NCBI RefSeq assembly: GCF_016765655.2
Contig: NZ_CP086106.1
Location: forward strand, 3,468,501 to 3,532,500
Length of the DNA stretch: 64,000 bases
Direction of reading: 5' to 3'
Source: Skermanella mucosa
GTDB taxonomy: Bacteria; Pseudomonadota; Alphaproteobacteria; Azospirillales; Azospirillaceae
Positions within the stretch are counted from its first letter, which is position 1; the number at the start of each line of letters is the position of its first letter. A model generated the notes under the pieces. That model searched no databases. It saw only the letters and a list, made by a program, of their open reading frames with translations, and had not been told where the DNA came from. This document shows positions 1-8,794 of this stretch, one piece after another. The position numbers were made by a program, and so were the translations under genes.

Positions 1-2
1 AG

Positions 3-374
3 GCGGGGGAGGAATGGTTCTGGGACACGCTGGTCGATGCGGACGCCGCCAACAACAGCGCGAACTGGCAGTGGATCGCCGGCTGCGGCGCCGATCCCGC
101 GCCGTTCTTCCGAGTGTTCAACCCCGTGCTCCAGGGCCGCAAGTTCGACCCCGACGGCAGCTATGTGCGGCGGTATGTGCCGGAGTTGGAACGGCTGCCC
201 GACCGCTACGTCCACGAACCCTGGAGCGCCCCGGCCGAGGTGCTGGCGAAGGCCGGCGTGGCGCTGGGCCGGACCTATCCGAAGCCTATCGTGTACCATG
301 GCGCGGCACGCGACCGGGCGCTGGAGGCCTTCCGGGCGGTCAAGGCGGCTGGGAAAGTCGCTCCCCCGGGCTGA
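3..374 (+). CDS. phrB: Deoxyribodipyrimidine photolyase, C-terminal part (5' end outside window)
   Basis: This is the last 123 residues of a cryptochrome/photolyase family protein that repairs cyclobutane pyrimidine dimers using light and FAD. The frame is open from base 3 and stops with TGA at 372-374. The visible part carries the FAD-domain C-terminal signature: DADAANNSANWQW, then AGCGADPAPFFRVFNP, then GRKFDPDGSYVRRYVPEL, which are highly conserved in class I CPD photolyases. After the catalytic helical domain only a short tail follows, so the C-terminus is complete. The assignment to phrB rather than a cryptochrome rests on family resemblance only, because the N-terminal antenna domain is not visible. 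Confidence 0.9.
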   Translation, partial: AGEEWFWDTLVDADAANNSANWQWIAGCGADPAPFFRVFNPVLQGRKFDPDGSYVRRYVPELERLPDRYVHEPWSAPAEVLAKAGVALGRTYPKPIVYHGAARDRALEAFRAVKAAGKVAPPG

Positions 375-602
375 GGCCGCAGATGTCAGCATTCGTGATG
401 GTCGAGGGCGCGTCATGTCAACATGCCCCCCCGGGAGGAAGGCCGCAAATGTCATGATCCGCGTCGACGGACGAAGGTCGCGGAGGAGCATCCGCCGGAC
501 GCCGGCTGGCTCACCGGGAACTCCTGCCGTCGGGGAAGATGGTCGAATGGCGTTGATGGGGCGAAAGCATACAGGAAGTTAGGACAAAAATCCATCCATG
601 CC

Positions 603-881
603 GTGAGCCGGGAAGAGGCACTGGAGGCGCGGCGCCTGCTGGCGGAGCGGGCAAGCCGGGGAGAGCTGAGGTTGCCCGAAGCGGTCGCCGAGGTGCGAAG
701 GACCATGGGCCTGACGCAGGAGCAGTTCGGCAATGTGTTCAGGCTAACGCGGCGGCAGGTTTCCGAGCTGGAGACCGGGGCGGGAAACCCGACTGTCGAG
801 ACGCTGAACCGGATCGCACGGGCGTTCGGGTTCACGGTCGGGTTCGTTCCCCGGAACATGGGGACCGGGAACAAGCGGTGA
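603..881 (+). CDS. Small XRE-type helix-turn-helix regulator
   Basis: Encodes about 92 residues containing one Cro/C1-type HTH: VRRTMGLTQEQFGNVFRLT, then RRQVSELETGAGNPTVETL, ending in IARAFGFTVGFVPR. This is the layout of HipB-like or orphan XRE antitoxin-type regulators, but no toxin gene lies next to it. The same frame is open back to an ATG at 423. That upstream part is arginine-rich and looks like translated intergenic DNA, so I prefer the GTG at 603, which has an AGGAAG-like purine stretch upstream. The DNA at 370-480 holds two similar short segments (GAGGCCGCAGATGTCA and AAGGCCGCAAATGTCA), which argues against the long start. The function is a DNA-binding regulator with unknown targets. 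Confidence 0.6.
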   Translation: MSREEALEARRLLAERASRGELRLPEAVAEVRRTMGLTQEQFGNVFRLTRRQVSELETGAGNPTVETLNRIARAFGFTVGFVPRNMGTGNKR

Positions 882-911
882 GGCGCCGCCGGTCCCCTGC
901 CCTGTCGCGCC

Positions 912-1754
912 CTAGGCCTTCAGCAGCTTGGCGTGGTGGGCGATGTGGTCGCCCATGAAGGTGGCGATGAAATAATAGCTGTGATCGTAGCCGGGTTGGC
1001 GGCGGAGTGTCAGCGGCGTGCCGGACTTGGCGCAGGCTTCTTCCAGCAGCTCGGGCTTCAGCTCCTTCTCCAGGAACTGGTCGGACGTGCCCTGGTCGAC
1101 CAGGATCGGGGACTTCCAGCCGCCCTTCTCGACCAGCAGGGAAGCGTCGTACTGCTTCCAGGCCTCGCGGTCGGGTCCCAGGTAGCCGCCCAGGGCCTTT
1201 TCGCCCCAGGGAACGCGGGACGCGGAGACGATCGGCGAGAAGGCGGAGACCGAGCGGTAGCGATCGGGATTGCGGAACGCCATCACGAGGGCGCCGTGCC
1301 CGCCCATGGAGTGGCCGAAAATGCCCTGGCGGGCGGAATCGATCTTGAATTCCGACGCGATCAGGCCGGGCAGCTCGTCGCGGATATAGCTGTACATGCG
1401 GTAGTTGGTCTTCCAGGGGTCCTGCGTGGCGTCCACGTAGAATCCGGCACCGGAGCCGAAGTCGTAGCTGGCGTGCTCACCGGGCAGGTCGAGGCCGCGC
1501 GGGCTGGTGTCGGGGGCGACGATGATGACGCCGTGCTCCGCCGCGTAGCGCTGGGCACCGGCCTTGACGGTGAAGTTCTCCCACGTGCAGGTCAGGCCGG
1601 ACAGGTAGGTCAATACCGGCAAGGGGCCGTCGGCCGCCTGGGGCGGAACGAAGACCGCGACTTCCATGTCGGTGCCCGTGCTCGCCGAGCGATGCCGGTA
1701 GATGCCCTGCGTGCCGCCGAAGCAGGCATGGCTGGAGATGCGGTCCAAACTCAT
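912..1754 (-). CDS. fghA: S-formylglutathione hydrolase
   Basis: A cytoplasmic serine esterase that hydrolyses S-formylglutathione to formate and glutathione, the last step of glutathione-dependent formaldehyde detoxification. The 280-residue product has the full family pattern: FGGTQGIYRH near the N-terminus, the oxyanion region YLSGLTCTWENF, the nucleophile elbow GHSMGGHG with Ser149, and the C-terminal catalytic Asp and His in VDQGTSDQFL and PGYDHSYYF. The ATG at 1754 begins MSLDR, the usual start for the family. The frame upstream to 1943 is non-coding in character. The usual partner adhC/frmA is not next to it here. Confidence 0.93.
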   Translation of the reverse strand: MSLDRISSHACFGGTQGIYRHRSASTGTDMEVAVFVPPQAADGPLPVLTYLSGLTCTWENFTVKAGAQRYAAEHGVIIVAPDTSPRGLDLPGEHASYDFGSGAGFYVDATQDPWKTNYRMYSYIRDELPGLIASEFKIDSARQGIFGHSMGGHGALVMAFRNPDRYRSVSAFSPIVSASRVPWGEKALGGYLGPDREAWKQYDASLLVEKGGWKSPILVDQGTSDQFLEKELKPELLEEACAKSGTPLTLRRQPGYDHSYYFIATFMGDHIAHHAKLLKA

Positions 1755-1855
1755 CGGGCGTTTCCCTCGTATTCCGTTTGTCTCAATAGCCTGGTCGTTA
1801 CCGGCGCCCGCATGGTGGGACGCCAAGCCACGGGGGTCAAGGGCGTACCCATGTA

Positions 1856-1867
1856 TGTATCGATACA
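1856..1867. promoter_or_regulatory. 12-bp perfect palindrome, putative operator of the ABC operon
   Basis: TGTATCGATACA is a perfect palindrome about 140 bp upstream of the ABC binding-protein gene and about 100 bp upstream of divergent fghA. GntR- and LacI-type repressors bind short palindromes of this sort, but no regulator gene is adjacent and the motif stands alone, so the role is inferred from position only. Confidence 0.3.
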
Positions 1868-2005
1868 AGAGGGGTGACAGGCGTTTGGACCGGGCGTAGG
1901 CTTTACTTGGAAGGGCGAACAAATCGCCCCCGAACTGCTGCACCTGCGAAATAATCCGGCTTGATTTAAAAGTATCAAAAGAAACGGATCGGGGAGGATG
2001 CGGAA

Positions 2006-3349
2006 ATGAACAAGTTCACCAGACGCGACACATTGAAGATGGGCGTCGGCGCGGGAGCGCTGGCGGGTGCCGGACTGCTGGGCTACCGCCCCGCCTTCGG
2101 CGAGGTCATGGCGGCCGACGTGCCGGCTCCCAAATTCGCCGTCGAGAAGGGCGCCGAGCTGCGTGTGCTTCGCCCGGCCAAGTTCGTCCAGGGGGACGAG
2201 ACCCAGTTCCTGGCGAATACCGAGAAGTTCACCAAGGAGACCGGCGTCAAGGTCCGGGTGGACAACGAGAGCTGGGAGGACCTGCGGCCCAAGACGGCGG
2301 TCGCCGCCAATATCGGCAGCGGTCCGGACGTGGTTCTGGCCTGGAACGACGACCCGCACCAGTACCCCGACAAGCTGATCGACCTGACCGAGGTCGCGGA
2401 GTATCTCGGCAAGAAGTATGGCGGCTGGTATCCGATCGCCGAGCGCTACGGCAAGGGTTCCGACGGGAAATGGATCGCCATGCCGATCGGCGCCTCGGGC
2501 GGCGCCATCGTGTACCGCAAATCGTGGGTGAACGAGGCCGGCTATGACGCCATTCCGACCGATATCGACAACTTCCTGACGCTGGCCAAGAACCTCAAGA
2601 AGAACAACCATCCCATGGGCTTTGCGCTGGGCAACGCCCAGGGCGACGGCAATACCTGGACCCACTGGCTGGTGTGGTCCCATGGCGGCGCCCTGGTGGA
2701 CGAGGACAACAAGGTCATCATCGACAGTCCGGAGACGATCGCTGCGCTGGAATACGGCAAGCAGCTGGTCGACCAGTTCATTCCCGGCACGCTGTCCTGG
2801 CTGGATCCGTCCAACAACAAGGCGTTCCTGGCCGGGGAGATCAGCCTGACCTCCAACGGGATCTCGGTCTATTATTCCGCCAAGAACAGCTCCGATCCCG
2901 CGATCAAGGCCATGGCGGAGGACATCCACCACGCCCGCTTCCCGATCGGGCCGGTGGGACAGCCGACCGAGGCCGGGCTGCTGGTCAACACCATGGTGTT
3001 CAAGCACACCAAGTACCCCAACGCCGCCAAGGAGTACCTGCGCTTCATCTTCGAGAAGGAGCAGTACGCGCCGTGGCAGACGGCCAGCATCGGGTATTGG
3101 AGTCATCCGCTGGCGGCCTATGCCGGCAACCCGATCTGGACCGAGGACCCGAAGCACGCCGCCTATAGCGAGGTGATGAAGAACATGCTGTGGTACGGCT
3201 ATCGCGGCAGCCTGGGCTATGCCTCGGCGGCGACGCTGGCCGACTTCATCATCAACAACATGGTGGCCCAGGTCTGCTCCGGGCGCGCAACGCCGAAGGA
3301 GGCCGCGGCCGAGGCGCAGCGGCGTGCGGAGCGGTACTACAGGACCTGA
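2006..3349 (+). CDS. ABC transporter substrate-binding protein, family 1 (sugar type)
   Basis: A 447-residue extracellular solute-binding protein of the MalE/UgpB type. The N-terminus has a Tat-like signal (TRRDTLKMG followed by a hydrophobic, Ala/Gly-rich stretch ending AFGEVMAADVPAP), so it is probably exported folded. Family features include LANTEKFTKETGVKVRV, GSGPDVVLAWNDDP and IAMPIGASGGAIVYRKSW. It heads an operon with two permeases: the next start codon is 3 bp after its stop. No ATPase gene accompanies them. The substrate is probably a sugar, polyol or glycerol-phosphate compound, but cannot be named from sequence alone. Confidence 0.9.
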   Translation: MNKFTRRDTLKMGVGAGALAGAGLLGYRPAFGEVMAADVPAPKFAVEKGAELRVLRPAKFVQGDETQFLANTEKFTKETGVKVRVDNESWEDLRPKTAVAANIGSGPDVVLAWNDDPHQYPDKLIDLTEVAEYLGKKYGGWYPIAERYGKGSDGKWIAMPIGASGGAIVYRKSWVNEAGYDAIPTDIDNFLTLAKNLKKNNHPMGFALGNAQGDGNTWTHWLVWSHGGALVDEDNKVIIDSPETIAALEYGKQLVDQFIPGTLSWLDPSNNKAFLAGEISLTSNGISVYYSAKNSSDPAIKAMAEDIHHARFPIGPVGQPTEAGLLVNTMVFKHTKYPNAAKEYLRFIFEKEQYAPWQTASIGYWSHPLAAYAGNPIWTEDPKHAAYSEVMKNMLWYGYRGSLGYASAATLADFIINNMVAQVCSGRATPKEAAAEAQRRAERYYRT

Positions 3350-3352
3350 TTG

Positions 3353-4333
3353 ATGGCCCATCAGAACGTGGCTGATCCCCGGGCGGCAGGCGCCGTCCGG
3401 GAAAGGCGTATCGCGCGGCCCCGGGATTCCTGGATCGTGCGCACCTTCGACAACCCCGTTGTGCTGTCGTTCCTGTTCATGCTCCCGGCGGCGACGCTGC
3501 TGCTGGTGTTCCTGACATACCCGCTGGGGCTCGGCATCTGGCTTGGCTTCACCGACACCCGGATCGGGCGGGCGGGCGTCTTCATCGGGCTGGAGAACTA
3601 CCAGTCGCTGTTCCGCGACAGCATGTTCTGGCTCGCGGTCAGCAACACCGTGCTCTACACGGTGATCGCGACCATCGGGAAATTCGCGCTGGGGCTCTGG
3701 CTGGCGCTGCTGCTGAACAACCACCTGCCGGCCAAGGCGCTGATCCGGTCGATCATACTGGTGCCCTGGATCGTGCCGACCGTGCTGTCGGCGCTGGCCT
3801 TCTGGTGGATCTACGACCCGCAATTCTCGATCATCAGCTGGGCGCTGACCGAGATGGGGCTGATCGATCAGTATATCGACTTCCTGGGCACGCCCAACAA
3901 CGCGCGGGCCTCGCTGATCGCGGCGAATATCTGGCGCGGCATCCCGTTCGTGGCGATCTGCCTGCTGGCGGGGCTCCAGACCATCTCGCCCAGCCTGTAC
4001 GAGGCGGCGGCGCTGGACGGGGCGTCGGCCTGGCAACGGTTCCGGCACGTCACCCTGCCGATGCTGATGCCGATCCTGGCGGTCGTGATGACCTTCTCGA
4101 TCCTGTTCACCTTCACCGACTTCCAGTTGATCTACGCGATCACGCGGGGCGGGCCGGCGGGAACCACGCACCTGATGGCGACGCTGGCGTTCCAGCGGGC
4201 GATCCCGGGCGGGCAGCTGGGCGAAGGGGCGGCCATCGCGGTGGCGATGATCCCGTTCCTGGTCTTCGCGACGCTGTTCAGCTACTTCGCGCTGGCCCGG
4301 CGGAAATGGCAGCACGGGGGCAGCGATGACTGA
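3353..4333 (+). CDS. ABC sugar transporter permease, MalF/UgpA type
   Basis: An inner-membrane permease of about 326 residues with six predicted membrane segments, the first near residues 30-55 (SFLFMLPAATLLLVFL). The cytoplasmic EAA loop that contacts the ATPase is clear: EAAALDGASAWQRFRHVTLP. The frame also has a TTG three bases earlier, but the ATG at 3353 is the natural start and lies 3 bp after the binding-protein stop, so translation is probably coupled. It pairs with the MalG-type permease 8 bp downstream. Confidence 0.9.
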   Translation: MAHQNVADPRAAGAVRERRIARPRDSWIVRTFDNPVVLSFLFMLPAATLLLVFLTYPLGLGIWLGFTDTRIGRAGVFIGLENYQSLFRDSMFWLAVSNTVLYTVIATIGKFALGLWLALLLNNHLPAKALIRSIILVPWIVPTVLSALAFWWIYDPQFSIISWALTEMGLIDQYIDFLGTPNNARASLIAANIWRGIPFVAICLLAGLQTISPSLYEAAALDGASAWQRFRHVTLPMLMPILAVVMTFSILFTFTDFQLIYAITRGGPAGTTHLMATLAFQRAIPGGQLGEGAAIAVAMIPFLVFATLFSYFALARRKWQHGGSDD

Positions 4334-4341
4334 GGTTCACC

Positions 4342-5208
4342 ATGGCTGAAGAACGCGTCGGGATGGACTATCTGAACACGTGGCCGCGGAAGCTGGTCAC
4401 GGTCTATGCCCCGCTGTCGGCGTTCCTGATCATCCTGCTGTTCCCGTTCTACTGGATGACGGTGACGACCTTCAAATCGAACGAGGAGCTTTACAACTTC
4501 AAGGACTATAACCCGCTGTGGATCCATTCGCCGACGCTGGACAACGTCAAGCGGCTGCTGTTCGAGACTGATTATCCGCAGTGGCTGATGATCACCATGA
4601 CGGTGGCGGTGGTCGCGACCTTCATCAGCCTGTTCGCCAGCGTGCTGGCGGCCTATGCGATCCAGCGGCTGCGGTTCCGGGGCGGGCAGACGGTCGGGCT
4701 GATGATCTACCTGGCGTACCTGGTGCCGCCGTCGATCCTGTTCATCCCGCTGGCGACCATGGTGTTCCAATTCGGGTTGTACGACAGCCCGCTGGCGCTG
4801 ATCCTGACCTACCCGACCTTCCTGATCCCGTTCTGCACCTGGCTGCTGATGGGGTATTTCAAGTCGATCCCGTACGAGCTGGAGGAATGCGCGCTGGTTG
4901 ACGGGGCCTCGCGCATCCAGATCCTGTGGAAGATCACGCTGCCGCTGGCGGTGCCGGGTTTGATCTCCGCCGGGATCTTCGCCTTCACCCTGTCGTGGAA
5001 CGAGTTCATCTACGCGCTGGCCTTCATCTCGTCGGTCGAGAAGAAGACGGTGCCGGTCGCGGTGCTGACCCAGCTGGTCGAGGGCGACGTCTACCACTGG
5101 GGCTCGCTGATGGCGGGCGCGCTGCTGGGCTCGCTGCCGGTGGCGGTGATCTACTCGTTCTTCGTCGAGCACTATGTGTCGAGCCTGACCGGGGCGGTGA
5201 AGGAATGA
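4342..5208 (+). CDS. ABC sugar transporter permease, MalG/UgpE type
   Basis: The second permease of the importer, 288 residues with six membrane segments. It shows the MalG-type N-terminus (LSAFLIILLFPFYWMTVTTF) and an EAA loop (EECALVDGASRIQILWKITL). It is the last gene of the operon. The next gene is an unrelated DUF892 protein about 100 bp on, so the ATP-binding subunit must be supplied from elsewhere, as in organisms with a shared MsmK/UgpC-like ATPase. Confidence 0.9.
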   Translation: MAEERVGMDYLNTWPRKLVTVYAPLSAFLIILLFPFYWMTVTTFKSNEELYNFKDYNPLWIHSPTLDNVKRLLFETDYPQWLMITMTVAVVATFISLFASVLAAYAIQRLRFRGGQTVGLMIYLAYLVPPSILFIPLATMVFQFGLYDSPLALILTYPTFLIPFCTWLLMGYFKSIPYELEECALVDGASRIQILWKITLPLAVPGLISAGIFAFTLSWNEFIYALAFISSVEKKTVPVAVLTQLVEGDVYHWGSLMAGALLGSLPVAVIYSFFVEHYVSSLTGAVKE

Positions 5209-5308
5209 GGTGAGGCCGCGACGATCCCGGGCGGGCGCTGTTGATCCCCATGTCGTCCGGACCGTCCGGGCCTGGACGACACGGAAAACAGCGCGGGAAG
5301 ACACCACC

Positions 5309-5806
5309 ATGTCGGAACAGGCACTCAAGGCTCTTCTGATCGAAGAGCTTCAGGACACCTACAGCGCCGAGACGCAGATCACCCAGGCGCTGCCCAAGAT
5401 GGCCGACGCCGCATCGTCGCAGGAGCTGAAGCAGGCGTTCCAGACGCACCTGCAGGAAACCCAGGGCCAGGTGAAGCGGTTGGAGCAGGTCTTCAAGATC
5501 CTCCAGGCGGATCCCGGCGGCAATACCTGCGAGGCGACCCAGGGCCTGATCGAGGAAGCCGAGGAGATCATGTCCCAGGGGCATCCGCCGGAGGTGCTGG
5601 ACGTGGCGCTGGTCATGGCCGCCCAGAAGGTGGAGCATTATGAGATCGCCAGCTACGGGGCGCTCCGCACCCTGGCGGAGACCTGCGGGATGACCGACGT
5701 CGCCAACCTGCTGGAGCAGACGCTCAACGAGGAGAAGGCGACCGACCAGAAGCTGAACCAGCTGGCCGAAGGCGGGATCAACCAGCGGGCCTTCAAGGCG
5801 GCCTGA
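5309..5806 (+). CDS. DUF892 (YciE/YciF) ferritin-like protein
   Basis: A 165-residue all-helical protein of the YciE/YciF family, a ferritin-like four-helix bundle associated with stress responses. Diagnostic segments are LLIEELQDTYSAETQITQAL, LETHLQET-like LQETQGQVKRLEQVF and KVEHYEIASYGALRTLAE, with Glu and His residues placed as in diiron-like bundles. The ATG at 5309 gives the normal MSEQALKALL start; the frame upstream overlaps untranslated DNA after the ABC operon. A strong intrinsic terminator follows immediately. The exact biochemical role of the family is not settled. Confidence 0.9.
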   Translation: MSEQALKALLIEELQDTYSAETQITQALPKMADAASSQELKQAFQTHLQETQGQVKRLEQVFKILQADPGGNTCEATQGLIEEAEEIMSQGHPPEVLDVALVMAAQKVEHYEIASYGALRTLAETCGMTDVANLLEQTLNEEKATDQKLNQLAEGGINQRAFKAA

Positions 5807-5829
5807 CGGCACGCTGACTGTTACGATCG

Positions 5830-5866
5830 CTCCCTCCCCTGACTCCAGGGGAGGGAGTTTTCTTTT
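5830..5866 (+). terminator. Rho-independent terminator after the DUF892 gene
   Basis: An 11-bp perfect stem (CTCCCTCCCCT with AGGGGAGGGAG) and a 6-nt loop are followed by TTTTCTTTT. It ends transcription of the DUF892 gene and insulates the SDR gene that starts 13 bp later. Confidence 0.88.
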
Positions 5867-5878
5867 CTGGAGATCAAC

Positions 5879-6643
5879 GTGGAACGCTTCAAGGGAAAGA
5901 CCGTCATCGTCACCGGGGCGGGGTCGGGCATCGGTGCCGCGACCGCGCGCCGCTTCTCGGAAGAGGGTGCCTCGGTCGTGCTGTGCGGCCGGACCAGCGA
6001 CAAGTTGGAGGCGGTCGCCGGGGACTTGCCGGCCGAGCGCACCCTGGTCCATGCCGCCGACGTCGCCGACCGGCAGGCGGTCGAGAGGCTGGTGGATGCT
6101 GCCGTCGAGCGGTTCGGCCGGCTGGACGTGATGGTCAACAACGCCGGCATCGCGCCGACCGGCCCGATCACCGAGGCGTCGGTGGAGGACTGGCACGCCG
6201 TGATGGCGACCGACGTGAACGGCGTCTTCCATGGCTGCCGCGCGGCGGTGCCGCACTTGGTCAAGACGGGCGGATCGATCGTCAACGTATCGTCGGTGTC
6301 CGGGCTGGGCGGCGACTGGAACATGAGCTTCTACAATGCCGCCAAGGGCGCGGTGACCAACTTCACCCGGTCGCTGGCGCTGGAGCTGGGCGCCAAGGGC
6401 GTGCGGGTCAATGCGGTCAACCCGTCGCTGACCTTCACCGACCTGACCGCCGACATGAAGGACGACGCGGAGTTGATGGCCAAGTTCAAGGAACGGATCG
6501 CGCTGGGACGCGCCGCCGATCCGGAGGACATTGCCCCGGTGATCGCGTTCCTGGCGAGCGACGACGCCCGCTTCGTCACCGGAGTCAACCTGCCGGTGGA
6601 CGGCGGGCTGAGCGCGTCGAACGGCCAGCCGCCCCAGGCTTGA
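5879..6643 (+). CDS. SDR family NAD(P)-dependent oxidoreductase
   Basis: A 254-residue classical short-chain dehydrogenase. The Rossmann cofactor motif is VTGAGSGIGAATA near residue 11, NNAG appears at the end of strand 4, the catalytic Ser lies in VNVSSVSG, and the YxxxK motif is YNAAKGAVTNF. The C-terminus is the usual VTGVNLPVDGG. The start is a GTG at 5879 with GGAG upstream; the preceding terminator leaves no room for a longer protein. The substrate cannot be deduced; related proteins are annotated as 3-oxoacyl-ACP reductase-like or glucose dehydrogenase-like. It appears to be a single-gene unit. Confidence 0.9.
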   Translation: MERFKGKTVIVTGAGSGIGAATARRFSEEGASVVLCGRTSDKLEAVAGDLPAERTLVHAADVADRQAVERLVDAAVERFGRLDVMVNNAGIAPTGPITEASVEDWHAVMATDVNGVFHGCRAAVPHLVKTGGSIVNVSSVSGLGGDWNMSFYNAAKGAVTNFTRSLALELGAKGVRVNAVNPSLTFTDLTADMKDDAELMAKFKERIALGRAADPEDIAPVIAFLASDDARFVTGVNLPVDGGLSASNGQPPQA

Positions 6644-6673
6644 GACGGGGACCTGAGACGGGCGCGTGACGCG

Positions 6674-7294
6674 CTATTCGGGGACGGCCATGCCACGCTG
6701 CACGGCGGGCCGCGACCCGATCAGGTCGTGCCAGCGCTTCAGATTTGGATACCTTTCGAACAGCGCCGGGGTCGTCTGGCCGGCAACGGCGACGAACGGA
6801 TAGACCGAGATGTCGGCGATCGTGTAGTCGCCGTCTACGAGGTATTCGGTCCGAGCCAGCTGGGTCTCCAGCGCCTGGTAGCAGCGGTGCAGCTCGGACT
6901 TGAACAGCTCGATCGCGTAGGGAAGCTTTTCCGGGGCGCGGACCGAAAAGCGGAACATGTCGACCGAAGTCGGGCCGACATCGCTGACGCCGAAGGACAG
7001 CCAGTTCCATACCTCCGTGCGGGCGCAGCCCTCGCAGGGGAGGAAGCGGCCGCTCTTCTCCGCCAGATACTCCAGGATGGCGCCGGACCCGAAGACCCGA
7101 CGGGGGGCGCCGTCGGTGTCGGGATCGATCATGGCGGGGATCTTGCCGAGCGGGCTGATCTCCAGGAACTCGGGCTTCAGATTGTCGCCCTGCATGAGCT
7201 CCACCCGGATGATCTCGTAGGGCAACCCGACCTCCTCGAGCATGATCGAGGCCTTGTGCCCATTCGGGGTCGGGTAGCTGTAGAGCGTGATCAT
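6674..7294 (-). CDS. Glutathione S-transferase family protein
   Basis: A 206-residue cytosolic GST with both domains. The N-terminal thioredoxin-like domain shows YSYPTPNGHKASIMLEEVGL, the cis-proline segment PLGKIPAMID, and the glutathione gamma-Glu contact SGAILEYLAEK. The C-terminal helical domain contains the conserved folding motif DYTIADISVYPFVA. It resembles YfcG/YghU-type GSTs, some of which are disulfide-bond reductases. It is transcribed towards the end of the SDR gene and away from hemN. The natural substrate is unknown. Confidence 0.88.
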   Translation of the reverse strand: MITLYSYPTPNGHKASIMLEEVGLPYEIIRVELMQGDNLKPEFLEISPLGKIPAMIDPDTDGAPRRVFGSGAILEYLAEKSGRFLPCEGCARTEVWNWLSFGVSDVGPTSVDMFRFSVRAPEKLPYAIELFKSELHRCYQALETQLARTEYLVDGDYTIADISVYPFVAVAGQTTPALFERYPNLKRWHDLIGSRPAVQRGMAVPE

Positions 7295-7406
7295 CGCGCG
7301 GTCTTCTCTCCAAGCGGACTTGAACGGGCGTCTCCCGGCGCCCGCCTACCCCTATGTTTGGCCCAATTCGCCTCGGAAGGCCAGAGGCGAGGAGAGCCCG
7401 GGGCGT

Positions 7407-8759
7407 TCAGATCGCTTTGGAGTGCCGCATCGCCGCGGTGTCGAGGTAGGGGTCGAAGGCCGCGGCGACCGCTCGGACCAGGGGCCTGACCTCGTCCGGA
7501 ACGGTGATCCGGTGACCGTCGATGCGGGCCAGCCCGTCGGCGGCGAGCGGGGCCAGCTTCTCCAGGTCCGGCTCGAACAGGTCGGAGGCGACGCCGTGGC
7601 GGGCCGCGACGGCGTCCAGGTCGACCGACAGGTCGCACATCAGCCGCTCGATCAGGTCGCGGCGCAGCCGGTCGTCGGCGCTCAGCCGCTTGCCCTTGAC
7701 GATCGGCGGGCGGCCGGCGCGGACCGCCTCGGCATACCGCTCCATCGCCGGATCGTTCTGCACATAGCCGTCGGGCAGCGCGCCGATGGAGGAGGCGCCG
7801 AAGCCGATCAGCACGTCGGCTCCGTCGGTCGTGTAGCCCTGGAAGTTCCGCCGCAGCGTGCCGTCGCGCTGGGCGATCGTGATCGGGTCGGACTCCAGCG
7901 CGAAATGGTCGAGGCCGATCTGATGGTAGCCGTTGTCGTCCAGCACGGCCGCGATGGCGTCGAACTGCCTCCACCGGCCGCGGGCGTCGGCCAGAACGGA
8001 TTCGTCGATCAGCCGCTGGTGCTTCTTCATCCAGGGGACATGGGCATAGCCGAAGACCGCCAGTCGCTCCGGCGTCAGGTCCATCACCCGCTCGGCGCTC
8101 TCCTCGCAGCTTTCGGGGGTCTGGTGCGGCAGGCCGTACATGAGGTCGAGGTTGATGTTGTCGATGCCGTTGCGGCGCAGCGCCCGGACCGCGGCGTCCG
8201 TCACCTCGAAGGGCTGAACCCGGTTGATGGCGGACTGGACGGTGGGGTCCAGGTCCTGCACGCCCAGGCTGGCGCGGTTGACGCCGGCGCGGGCAAGCGC
8301 CTCGGGGGCCTCGCGCGTCAGGGTGCGCGGGTCGATCTCGACCGCGACCTCGCAGCCGGGAACGAGATCGAAGCGGGCGCGCACATGGGCCATCAGCCGC
8401 TCGAAATCGGCCGCCCCGATCATGGTCGGGGTGCCGCCGCCGAAATGGATGTGGCGCACCGGCATGGTCCCGGGCAGCGCGTCGGCAACCAAGTCGACCT
8501 CCCGCATCAGCAGGTCCAGGTACTCGGCGATCGGATCGTAGCGGGCGACGATCTTCGTGTGGCAGCCGCAGTACCAGCACATGGACTTGCAGAACGGGAC
8601 GTGGAAATACAGCGACAGCTCCTGCCCCGCGGGAAGCCCGCCCAGCCATGCCAGGTAGTCGCCCGCCTGGACCTGCGGGCCGAAATGCGGCGCGGTCGGG
8701 AAGCTGGTATAGCGCGGGACCCGGAGGCCGTCGTATTTGGCGATGAGATCTGCGTTCAT
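7407..8759 (-). CDS. hemN: Oxygen-independent coproporphyrinogen III oxidase
   Basis: A cytoplasmic radical SAM enzyme that decarboxylates coproporphyrinogen III to protoporphyrinogen IX without oxygen, for haem and tetrapyrrole synthesis under low oxygen. The 450-residue length is normal for HemN. The 4Fe-4S ligands are in CKSMCWYCGC, the SAM site follows in HIHFGGGTPTM, and the family segments RASLGVQDLDPTVQ, DLMYGLPHQT and NFQGYTTDGADVLIGFGASS are present; YTT plus GASSIG distinguish true HemN from HemW. The C-terminal HemN domain (LSADDRLRRDLIERLMCDL) is complete. An FNR/FixK-type box lies just upstream, which fits anaerobic induction. Confidence 0.95.
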   Translation of the reverse strand: MNADLIAKYDGLRVPRYTSFPTAPHFGPQVQAGDYLAWLGGLPAGQELSLYFHVPFCKSMCWYCGCHTKIVARYDPIAEYLDLLMREVDLVADALPGTMPVRHIHFGGGTPTMIGAADFERLMAHVRARFDLVPGCEVAVEIDPRTLTREAPEALARAGVNRASLGVQDLDPTVQSAINRVQPFEVTDAAVRALRRNGIDNINLDLMYGLPHQTPESCEESAERVMDLTPERLAVFGYAHVPWMKKHQRLIDESVLADARGRWRQFDAIAAVLDDNGYHQIGLDHFALESDPITIAQRDGTLRRNFQGYTTDGADVLIGFGASSIGALPDGYVQNDPAMERYAEAVRAGRPPIVKGKRLSADDRLRRDLIERLMCDLSVDLDAVAARHGVASDLFEPDLEKLAPLAADGLARIDGHRITVPDEVRPLVRAVAAAFDPYLDTAAMRHSKAI

Positions 8760-8794
8760 GACGGCGAGACTGCGCGCCGATCGCCTGCCCCGCC

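Noticed and set aside
1751-4315. 854-residue open frame on the minus strand over the ABC operon
   Set aside because: It lies antisense to three well-supported transporter genes and is a high-GC shadow frame, rich in Arg, Gly, Gln and Asp without motifs.
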